This document shows positions 25,850 to 37,900 of a stretch of DNA of 64,000 bases, piece by piece. Each line of letters starts with the position of its first letter. Position 1 is the stretch's first letter. The translations under genes and the position numbers were made by a program. Source of the stretch: Bactrocera neohumeralis (lineage: Eukaryota > Arthropoda > Insecta > Diptera > Tephritidae). Location of the stretch: contig NC_065922.1 in assembly GCF_024586455.1 (NCBI RefSeq), positions 36,452,089-36,516,088 of the forward strand, given 5' to 3'. The notes beneath the pieces are model-generated. The model saw only the letters and a program-made list of their open reading frames with translations, ran no database searches and had not been told where the DNA came from.

Positions 25850-25987
25850 TTATGTGGTTGACAATTCGGCGCTCTCACGTCGCATATTCAATTCGTTGAA
25901 GTCGATCTCGTTGGATTCGATCGACTGTATCGATGAGCTGCGCAGTTTATTAATTGGATATTTGCCACGACTTCGAATGGCGGTTAA
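25850..25987 (-). CDS. Evi5: Evi5 last coding exon
   Basis: Acceptor TTTACAG before 25987, then LTAIRSRGKYPINKLRSSSI and on to RRESAELSTT and TAA at 25852-25850. Phase 0 matches the upstream ...LKAE exon. It stands out as a G/C-richer, repeat-free island in very A/T-rich DNA, and a plus-strand ORF over it is only its shadow. Confidence 0.87.
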   Translation of the reverse strand, partial: LTAIRSRGKYPINKLRSSSIQSIESNEIDFNELNMRRESAELSTT

Positions 25988-28900
25988 CTGTAAAGTATGT
26001 TGAAATAATTTTTCGAAATTAATGCGTGATAAAGTCGAAAATATTTAAGTTCACTATACAACTGTTTGATATATTTATATACATAAAGTTTGTACATATA
26101 TAAGTATATTTAATGCGCATGCATACACGTGGAAATATTAACAAATATATAATTTGAAATAAATTTCATTAACCAATATTACAGAATTCTAATACGAATA
26201 CGAACCAATTTGAATAACTCTACTGTGTGGCAGTGAGTCATGAGGTATGGGGTGAAGGAGCGAAGTACATGTAAATATGTATATATATAATATATGTAAA
26301 TATATTTTATTATTTGAAAGATTTGAACAATACAAAATGAAAACACCGATATAACATTGTAACGGTTTTCAAGTAATGCATATAATAATTAAAAAACTAG
26401 TTCAAAACATAAAACTTCAGACTGGAGTAAAAATGGTGGGTAAACACTAGTTTGCAACTAAGATTCCTGAACTTAAAATAAAGTAGTCTAAAAAAGATAA
26501 GTACTATTATGAGACAATTTATTAATACATTGTGACAAAAAGGAACTCGGAAATTGTATATAAAACGCATAATACACTTATGGCAACGATACTTTTCATA
26601 AGCACTTTTTGGGATGGCCTTCGGCTCTTTCAGCGAATTTGGTTTTATCTTTTTGATCGACTGAAAACGGGTTCCACAGATCGATATTTTTATCCATTTT
26701 AAAAATCACAACACACTACTGAGTTGCACTGACTTATGCAGCTGCTGTAAGCAAACTGCCTGACAGATCGCGCTAATGACAATCCTACCAACTTAACAAA
26801 ATACATTTTCTCGTCCAGGTGCTTTTTTGTCCGAATGTACATACTTATATTCTTTTTTGAGGAATTTCAGTTTATTTGGATTACTTCAAAGAACAATAAA
26901 AAATAATTATTGTTTTAAAGATAATTTTGCTACCTCCTCGATTTAAAAAAAAAAAACTATTTTTAGAATATTTCTAATGTATGTAATGCTCTAATTTTAA
27001 AGATTTCCTAGAAAGGATTGGATCGAACATGTTGGTTCACGGCGTATCGAGCCCCAAATCTGGTCCCCGCTGAATATAAACGCCGCTAGCAAATACATTG
27101 TTCATTTTTCTATGTTCCGTTATTTTACAAATTTCAAAATCATCTGAGTAAGTTATGTATAGGACTTTTCAATACCTTGCTTAGTTGGCTTTTAAATGTG
27201 AAATGGAGTACGCTAATCGAAAATTAATAGTGAACGAATTTATAGCAAATCCGACATGGTCAGGTTCAAAAATTGGAAAAAAAATTAAAATTGTCCAAAA
27301 CTTTATAGTGTAATTAAACTCTACAAAAATACTTTGAGCATTGTGTGTAAAAAGAGGAGCACTCCTAGAATTAGTAAGGAAATACTAACCTCAATTAAAA
27401 AAATTATCTGACCGCGCCAAAAATACAAGTTAAGTACCGGAAAAATTAAAATTACAATTTCCAGGTGCTTTTTTGTCCCAATGTATATTCTTTTTTTAGG
27501 AATTTCACTTTATTTGGATTAATTCGAAGAACAATAAAAAAAAATTATTGTTTTAAAGATAATTTTCCTGTGCTAAAGTCGTACTTTCGTAACGTCCTCG
27601 ATTTTATATAAAAGAGTGTCTTGAGAAAAGATTACTGCCGTTTAACATCAAAAAAAAAGATTTGGACTATTTTTTGTTGGTTACATGTTAGTTTACGGGG
27701 TATCGAGCCCCAAATCTGGTCCCCTCTGAATATAAACGCCGCTAAGTCGGGTTTAAACACATTTTACCAAAAGTAGTGTTTTTTTAAGATTTGGGATGAT
27801 GACATGAAATAAGATATTCGAAACTTTTAAATACTTATCTTGCTATTTATTCAAATAAAATAATTTGAGTCTAGTCAAAATTGGAGTTATAAACATCAGT
27901 TATGTAGGTGAAATCTCTTCCTAAGAATTCGACTATATCGAATTGGGAATTGTATATTCAACCGCGCCCTAAAAATAAAAAAATTACTGTTGTTTTCTAG
28001 ATCCAAGTTTAAGAATAATGAATGAAATACCAAATTTATAACTTCTTTTGATTTGATAAAACTAGAAAATTGCTATTCGTGAAAATGAATTTTCCTTTTT
28101 TTATCTATCGAATACCCATACATACATTTAAGAATATTGGCGGAAAATCTGAAATTGATCCGGCATATAGTTTCGTAGATAGGAGGGTATTTTTAAGAAT
28201 TTTTTGTACTTTGTCTATTCAGCAGCCAAACCTTTAAACACCGTTTTTCACGAACGATAATGCTTTTTAAGGTCAGTGTGGAAATTTTCTACGAAACGGT
28301 AGGACGGACCGACTTAAAATTTTCACACGACCTTTTTAGATTACTATAAGACATTGCTAGATTGCCTATAAAATCAAGAGAATCCAATTTTTTTCAAAAT
28401 TAATCACTGATTATTAAAATACATTAAACTCCGTAAATATGCCTTTTTGTGTTTATTTGTTAAATAATATGCCTCTTCAAAAAAGCGCATTTTTCCGACT
28501 TGCAAGTGGATATAACGCCATAAAGGTGAGATATAACAAACAAGTTGTAATAGTACGAGTATAATAGACTTGGGAGAACTTTGGTTACAGCAAATTTCGC
28601 AGTATGTATGACACATAACCAGAAGCGGATCCAGAGTAGAATTTTGGGTGGGAGGGGAGTACTATATAATTTTTGCAATTCCAAGTCTCTTTCTTCTCGG
28701 AGTGTCACTTATGATGGAAATAACGTATAAAATTTAACCCTTGGGGGGGAACTCTCCGCAGTTCCACCCCATGGATCCGCCGCTGCACATAACTACAATC
28801 GATCTTTTGACGCCAAGTCGGCCATATCGGTAATTTGTCGGTTATGGGAACATCAAAGAGGAATAGTCGTTTGAAGAAAATGAAAATTATAATTTAAATC

Positions 28901-31900
28901 GATTAATATATATTTAAGTACATATGTACGTCACATGTTGAGATATTAAATTAATATTGGAGTAAACTTGAAACTCTTTTAAGGTCAGAACTAGTAAATA
29001 AAAAATATAAATTAGCACAACTGTGGGCAAAAAATAGAGAAACCTTTTAATATAAATTTTGCTCGAAAAACCCATTCGTCGAAATATGTTTTTCTTAGGT
29101 TGGTATAACTGTCAGTGACATCTATGGCAAATGTCACATACAAATAGTGTTTAATCTACGTTTATCTTTCTGAAGTACATAAAGCGTATTCAGCGATCTT
29201 TTACGATAAGTGAAATTATTCAACGAAGAAGTGTGTACGGAATCAAACTTCTGGTGCCGAAAGCTCAGAATGTTGGAAAAGGCCTTCGGTGATAAATGTT
29301 TGTCGCGAACAAGTGTTTTTGATTGGTATAAATTATTCGCGTTGACGATGAACCACGTCCACGTGATGGAAGGCCATCAAACCGTCAATAAAATAATGGA
29401 ATTGGTGCTTGAGAATCGAAAATTAACAGTCAGAGATCTTACAAAATCGAATATCGAAAGGATCAATGAAAACCATTTTGAAAGATCATTTGGGCTTAAG
29501 AAAAGTGAAAACACGATTTGTTCCAAATCACTTAATTTTTTCGAAAAACAGGGTTGCGTTAACGTCTGTGAAACAGTGCTTTCCGACCATCTGGATGTCA
29601 TGAAACGTATTACTACTTGCAATGAGTCTTGGATTTATGCTTACGACCCGGAAACAAAGATCAATTAATCGTGGGAAAAGGTGACCCGAAACCGAAAAAG
29701 CCACGTCAAAGTAGGTCAAATATCAAGGTTATATTGGCAGTTTTCTTCGATTAACGAAGTGTAGTGCACTCCGAATTCCTTCACATCAGCTAAACTGTCA
29801 ACAAGGAAAACTATTGAGTGCTATGCGTCATTTGAGCGGAGCTATTCGTAAAAGAAGACCGGAATTATGGGTCGACAACTCTTGTTTTTTGCGCCACGAT
29901 AATGCACCGTCTCATACTGCATTGACTCTTCGTGAGTTTTCGGCAAATTTTCAATCAATATCGTGTCGCAACCACCGTGTGCGCCTGATTTACTTCCGCG
30001 TGATTTTTGGATATTCAGCAAACTCAAACGACCGCTCCGGAGAAACCGTTTTGAGTCAATTGAAGACATGAAATGTTAACCGCTACGTGCATTGAAGGCT
30101 ATTCCGGAAATTGACATTAACAACTGTTTTAAGAATTGGAAAAAACATTGACACAAGTTTATTGGGGCCAAGGAGAATTACTTTGAGTGGGACGACATAA
30201 ATTTTAAAGAATAAATTAAGAATTTTAAAATTATGAACAAAGTCTTACTATTTTTTGCGCACAGTAGTATACCAAATATTATTTTCATCAAAAAAATCAT
30301 GCATTCTATAAACTTTAGTTCCAATACTTAAATGTATACTGAGTTGCCAATACAAAATATTTTTCAAGTCATGCAAATGCTATTATTTTAGCAAATTAAT
30401 TAAAGAAACGGCATGCAACGGAATATATGTATGTAGTTATGTGATTAAATTTGTACTACCAGAGCATAATTTTTCAGATTTTTTTTTTGTTTTTTGATTA
30501 TTTTTGCGAAACATGATGTTTTTTGTTGTTGATTTCTAATGCGCTTAATGATTAGTTCTCTGCAGTTGTATTGTACACATGAGAGTACATTTTCGTAAAA
30601 TCAGTAAATATTTGAATTATGTAAATTGATTGGTTGGTTGGTTAGTAATGACCTGATTTTTCATTAATATTTTCATTCTTTGTTTATTAAGCTTATCCAC
30701 TTCCATGGTTCAGTATCGGGGCTTGTTATTGGCGTGGGATACTAAAAAATACATATACAGTGAATAATTGATATTGAAATGTGAGTAATTCAATTTAAGT
30801 TTGTATGTAGAGAAATGAAAAACAAATTAACCAAAACAAAAGCAACAGAGAATTATTATGAAAAACATTTATTCCATAAACAAAACATGTATATTATTTT
30901 GTTTTATATAAAAGAGGGTTCATCAAGAATTTCCTGTAATATATAATGGAATAACAACAAAATAGCGCATACATACATACGAGGTAGCGGAAGAACATGT
31001 CAAAAAATGTATTTTTTGGATTAATTTGCATATATATATGTAAGTATGTATGTTTGTATGCAAGTATGAACGCAAAGCTTTTTAAGTAAACTGAATGAAA
31101 CTGAACAACTGAAAGCGTACATATGTATGTAGATTAGGGTGTTTTTTTTACAAACTTGTAGGAAATTTTATTTGCTACAAAAAAGATCCGAGGTCAAAAC
31201 CGCTATCATTAATACTTCTCCAGATATTCGGTTTTTTAAGTAAGGCTTTATAGAATTTTTATAGATGGTATGTAATAAAAGATCTATGAAAATTCCATAC
31301 AGCCTTACTTAAAAAGCCGAATATGTCGGGAAGCATTAATGATAGCGATTTTGACCTCGAACCTTTTTTGTAGCAAATAAAATTTCCTACAAGTTTGTCA
31401 TGTGCATTTTTTCTATAGCTCTTGTCATTTACGAGATATATACAAAAAAATGTGAGTTTCGTGGAAAAGTCAGGTTTAGAGCTCCGTACTACCTCGCCGG
31501 TGTGAGTTTCGACTTTGTCGCAATGAGCATTTTTGTAGAGTGTTCAATTCTGAGGAATATGTGTCTAAAGTCAAAGCGATGCCATAAAATGCCACTGAGC
31601 TATTGAAATTTAAAGATAAAAATTCACGATTGTCGTGTATTTTCGATGGAAAATTTTTACATGCCTTGGTCCAGTCCTTAATGTTAATATTAAGGGCTCA
31701 AATTTTCAGGGAATTTTTTTTAGGGTATTTCCAAGGAAATTTCATGATGGGATTGAAAAAAATTAATGGTTAAAAAAAACACCTTAATGTACATATTAGG
31801 GTGAGCTCCAAAAAAAAACAATCATAGGAGGATTATCTCCGGATCGAACAGCCACCAAATAGATCGGTCATGCTGTGATGAACGGAAGACACGTCTCCAG

Positions 31901-34900
31901 TGTTTTAGACGTGCGTACGTTCCATAGTCTCATCATTAACTCAGACCACTATCTTGTTGCAGACAATATACGCACCCGCTTCTGTGCAGCAAAAGACGCA
32001 CGTCAACAAATACAAGGAAGGTTCAACAGCGAGAAGCTGCAATTACAACAGACAGCCGAACGATTTTCTGCTCGACTTTCACTCCTACTCTCTGAAAGCA
32101 CTCGTTAGCAAATCGGTATAAGGGAACAGTGAGAGGGTATTTCAAGCTCCTTACGTATTTGCAAAAAAAAGAGAGCGAGGAGAGAAAGAAGAAAGCCAAG
32201 CACCATTGGTCTCGACTAAGTGTATCAGACCGTTGGTCTCGACCAGGATTAATTTCGAAGTTGTAGATAATTTCGTCTATCTTGGAACCAGCATCAACAC
32301 CAACAACAACGTCAGGCTCAAAATCCAACGCTGAATAGCTCTTATCAATAGGCGCTACTTGCAACTTCTTCAATCTGAGTGGGCAAAATATTCGAAGAAT
32401 AAAGACCAAATCTTCTATTATAAGTCACTCATCGATTATTGGTCATAACAACCGCGCTGTTAAGTCTACTTTCTCCAGGTTGGACAAAAAACCGAAGCAA
32501 ATGGGTTTGATAATGAAGAAGGGCAAGACAAATCTCCTGTGTCAAACAAATCGTCGCATCCGCGACTTGATCACTGAGTCTTAATTTCGACGTTACGAGT
32601 TTTCGAGAGAAGGTTCTGCGAAAGATTTTTCTACAAGTCCTTTACCAACGGCGAATACAATGACAAAATCAATTTTCCAAAAAATCTAATTCAGGGGATT
32701 TTTTCAACCCAATTTAAGCTTTGAAAAGTGAAAAACTAAAAATATTAATTTTTTTTGGCTCACCCTAATACATACACATGGGCGTTTGTACGCATATAAT
32801 GTATAATTGTGTGTGTGGCAAAATGTTCTTATGAGCAGCGCTTTGACTGCTCGATAGCAAAAATTCCAATTATGCAAGTATGTGTGTGTATGAGTGTTAC
32901 AGGCAATTGTTCTCTCTATAAATGGGCGCACAAAGCCAGACAGCATAGGCATAGAAATTTTTAGATGCATTTCCCTTCCAAACACATGAGTGTTAATTCG
33001 TATAATAAAAAAAAAAGACAAAAACAAAAAACAAAACAAAAACAAAAGAAAAATATTTACTTTCGAAAACAATAACGAAAATCCTCACAGCTCACAAACG
33101 ATAAATCGCACTTTTAGTAGATTATTAGAACCTACAGGGATTATTTCTAGACATTTTTTTAACACAGAAAATATTGTATGTATGTAACCATTCTTTAATA
33201 TTTATTTTGTCTGCTTCGTCACTCTGTGCGTAGTTATGAGCGCGCGGCAATTATGTAAATGATATTAATGTTTGATGAACTTTTCAACAATTTTGAATAT
33301 TTACAGCAGATTTTTTTGTTAATAAACAAAAAATTAATTAAGAAAAAATATTTACTGCTTTGTTTGCTTCCAATTAATAAGAATAGCAACTTACCTCTGC
33401 TTTGAGATCAGCCAGACGATCCTGCAGATCACGCACCTTGTCTGATTCATCCAAATTGGAACGCAGCTCGCCTTCAGCTAAGATTTCCGAATTCTGTAAA
33501 AAAAATTGTTTTAGTTAAATACGTTCATAAATCATTAGAATGTAATTAGTGGTGAATAGAATATATAATACATAGTAAAAGGCAAATATTAATACCCTCA
33601 ACAGGGAATATTAAGTTTTACACAAGTTGTAACATCCAGAGGCCGTTGCCACAACAGTCGGGTCTGCGTCACCGAACTGAACCAGGATTATTATTCGACA
33701 GACGGACGTAGGTAACCAAGATCTTTAACCGGGCGCTGACCATTCTTCTAACACCCGATTCGTCGAAATTACTTCAGAAATGTTTCCTGCCGCTACAACA
33801 ACAACACCCAGAAGGAACAAACGGACGGGTCTTCAACCTGTCGCTGACCACACTTCTAATACCCGATATGTGGAAAGTAGTCGCACTACTGAAACCTGGA
33901 AAACCATCCAACCAAAGAATTATCAACTGATAACACTACCCTCCGCAGTAGTGAATACACTTGAGCAGTTCCGCAGGATGGTGCCCTCTCCTCGTTACTG
34001 TCTATACTACGAAACTCCCTTAACCACCAGAGCGAATTTTCATCACCTCATACACAGATTATTGTACGATATTGACGTCAAGCAATGGAGTCGATCGCGT
34101 GTGTTCGTAAGTAAAGAGCTATATCTCCGTTCTTTCTCGCTCCTTCTCTGCAAGGAAATTTCCACTCTCCTCCATAAAAAGATCGTAGGTGTTACATTCG
34201 ACACCCTATGCTTCTTCACTCCTCATACGACCGCGATAACTGTCAAAGTTCAGAGGTGCAAAAAAATCATCAAGTCACTAGCCGACAGCACATTGGCAAA
34301 GAATAAAGAAAATCTAGAGCCACCTTGCACAACTTCGTTCTGGATACTGTAGTAGGTTAAAATCCTACTTATTCAGAAACGCCCACGATATACCAATTAT
34401 ATGGATGCTGGACGCATGTAAGGAGTCGTCGCATGACTCTTAACACCTCTTTGTATGCCCCTCTTTTCTACCACTCCTCTTCCTATGACCTAACCCTGCC
34501 GAAACAGCATATTCCCTGGGCCTACTGTTTGATGATTTCGATGACAATCAACCTGAACCTTACCACTTAAGCGGGAACTACATAACCGCTACAAAAAAAA
34601 ACACCACAGACGGACATAGCTCACTCGTCAGGGCTTGTCATCCTGATCGTTTATATATATGTATATACTTTATAGAGTCTCACACGTTACCCTGCTCTGG
34701 GTATAAAGATAAACTAAATTTTAAATACCTTTGTTTCCAACCGCGATATTTCTTGCTTCAGTTCAGCAACAGTTTGACTTTGTTCAGTAAATTTAATCTT
34801 CACATTCATCAATTCATCCTTCATGCGAGACTCCAAATCGGAATATCTGTGTAACATTTAAATAATCGTTAAGATGATGATATTATATAAAATGGTTAAA

Positions 34901-37900
34901 AATAAAAAAAATACCTGTGTTGTTGCTCACGCGCTTTGTTGGCCATTTCTTTCTCGCGACTTACAGCTTGTTCAAGTTGTTCGCGCAATTTTTTATTCTC
35001 CTCATCCTGACGACGCAGCTGATTTGTTGATACTTGCACTTGTGTTTCGAGTTCCATAACCTAAAAAAATATAAAGATGAGTAAATGAATTAAAGAAATG
35101 CCTGCAAATTAATAACAATTGTGCGTGTAAGCCAACCTTCAAGCGCAACTCCTTCAGCTCTGTGAGCGTTTCCATTTCACGTATGCGTGTTGTCATCAAC
35201 TCTTCCTCCAAGCGTTGCGTATGCTCATTCGACTTGGAAGTATCGAAGAAATTCGTAAGCAATTTCTTTGGTGTCGAATCAACAGGCTGTTGGCTGTGAT
35301 CGTTGCGGTTTTCCTGCAATTGGCGTTGCCACTGTGTGCTCAGCTCTTGCACGCGTTGTTTGAGATCCTTCAGTGAGAGACTTGCCTCGGCTTCACGCAA
35401 TTTACTGGCAATCAGTTCGTCTTGCAAATGTGCAACCGAATTGTCGGGCGTAGTTTCACGTAGCGTCTTTTTGTCCTCTTCGAGTTCCTCGATTTTCGAC
35501 TTGAGATTGCGTATTTGATCTTCACTCTCGGCCAAACTTTGACGCACTTTGACTAACTCTTCGAGCAGGCATGAGACCATCTCATCGCGTTGCTTAAGCG
35601 CCTCTTCCTTCATGCACAACTCGTCGATGGATGATTGACGTGAATTGTTCTGTGATTTTTTTTTGTTAAAAGGCAGGAAGAAGAGAAGTAAAATGCTTGC
35701 ATTACAAAAATGTGCTTAATCAAATGTTGGATAAATAGACATGCATTAGTTTTTGTATGAAACACTTCATTACAGTACTAGCTACGCATGCAAGTGTTAG
35801 TTTTAGAATTAAATTTATAACATTGTAACTTCTAAAAATGAGATTTGATGCCATTTTTGAGACCATAATATGATTTGTTCGCTGAAATGATATGGATATT
35901 GACTATTTTTACTTTTGGATTATGGAATTTAAAGGTAATGAATTTGTAAAAAAAATGTTTCAATTGAAATTCAAAAGCTCAACATAAATAACATAGACTA
36001 CAAAAATAGGAAAAAATTTTTTTTTGAGATTTTGTTCTGATTAAATAAAAAAGGTGAATAGCAAAAATAATTATAACAAGTAAATACATCGGTTTGCTTC
36101 GAAGCTATCGTTTTTTGATAAATAAAAGATTTTCCCTACAAACTTGATTTTCATCGCTCACAGTTTGTTAGGCAGCTATATATATTCTAGTGGTTCGATA
36201 TCAGATGCTCAGACAAATGGACAATTTCTTATGGCGAAAAGGATGTGTGCAAAATTTCAGACCGTTAACTCAAAAACTGAGGGACTAGTTCGCGTATGGA
36301 CATGACTAAATCTACACAGCTCGTCAGGCAGAACATTTATATATTTAACGTGGTTTTCCAATAGGGACGCTACAAAAGTAGACCGATAGGGACAGCAAAC
36401 GACGCCATATTTTTGCCGCTCTTTTGACATTTCCATTCAGTAAGGCTTGCCATTTCATCATGGAAAGATATACGATCCAACAACGAGTCGAAATTACTAA
36501 AATTTACTACCAAAATTCGGAGTCAGTGGCCTCAACTTTAAGAGCGCTACGTCCAATTTATGACTGTTATGGTACTGTCAGATCAATAATTGAGCGTCTA
36601 GTGGAAAAAATTTTAATCCACAGGCACAGTACAAAATGTTACAATGTCAGTGAGACAAAGAAGTGCTCGTAGTATCGAGAATATTGCTGCCGCTAGCGCA
36701 TCAATTGAGAAGACCCAAATCAGTCTCTCACACGTCGTTCTCAATCGTTGGGTATCTCTGTGACGTCGTTGTGGCGAATTTTACGAAAAGATCTTGGCCT
36801 GCATCCTTACAAGACCAAATTGATGCAAGAACTGAAGCCGCTTGACCAACAGAATCATCGTATGTTCGTGAATTGGGTTGAGTAACAATTTGAAAATGAG
36901 CAGAATTTTTATCAAAAAAATGGCTTCGTCAATAAGCAAAATTTACTCATGAGTCACCATTGCATTCCGAAAAAATTTCGGTTTGGTGCGGTTTATGGGA
37001 GGGCGGCATTATTGGGCCGTTCTTGTTCTGTGATGATCAAGACCGTCACGTTACTGTGAATGAAAATCGCTACCGGTACAATGATAACCGAATATTTATG
37101 GACTTGGATAATATGTGTTGAAAACCTCGGTACGATTTGACGCCGTTAGACTATCTCCTGTGGGGTTAAGTCAAGTCAATGGTCTGTCTATTCCAACAAA
37201 CCAGCGACGATTGATGAACTTCATTCTTTGATATCCCAAACCGTTTTTGTTTTATTAAAAAAAAAAACTTTTGTAGCGCTCTTATTGAAAAATCCGTTAA
37301 ATAGTTTATAGGGTCTAACATATTTCCTTTTGGACGTTATAAATTTCGTGGCAAACTAAATATGCCTTATATAGGGTAAAAAATATAATAGAAGTTAATA
37401 TTTAACTTATCTTCCTTCTGCTGAAACATATATCTTAAATTTAAAACAAAAAAAAAATTAAACCAGTGTTAAAAGTTAATAGACATTATAACAACTTATG
37501 TTAGTTCTAAAAGAAAATAATTGTTAATTTTTTGTAATTATTACATGACATGCTATAAATTTGATGTTAGCAAGCAAGAGGGATAGAAAAAACATTAACC
37601 TTTATTTCCTTCACCGGCGGCTGCGCATTACTTACACTATCGATGGATACATTCTGTTTAGAGGAGGCAAGAATTTATGTGTGAGTTTTGTTGAGTTTAT
37701 TTTTTTTTATAATTTAATATTTTTTTTTTTAATTTTTTTGTTGATATTTCAGTGAGTGTTTTATTTGTTCGAAAGAGAGTGTAAATTTCAATTTTTGTTA
37801 AACACCAAAAAACCGCAATAAGAAAAAAATAATATAAGAAATACTTTTTAATTGACAATTTCAGTTTGATTAGCAACATGTTGCATGATTAGGCACAATA

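Noticed and set aside
25797..26003. Plus-strand 68-codon frame
   Set aside because: It is the reverse of the Evi5 last coding exon, which has a phase-matched acceptor and stop on the minus strand.
33780..34352. 190-codon plus-strand open frame as a new gene
   Set aside because: Pieces in this and neighbouring frames match jockey-type reverse transcriptase with frame changes, so it is a LINE remnant.
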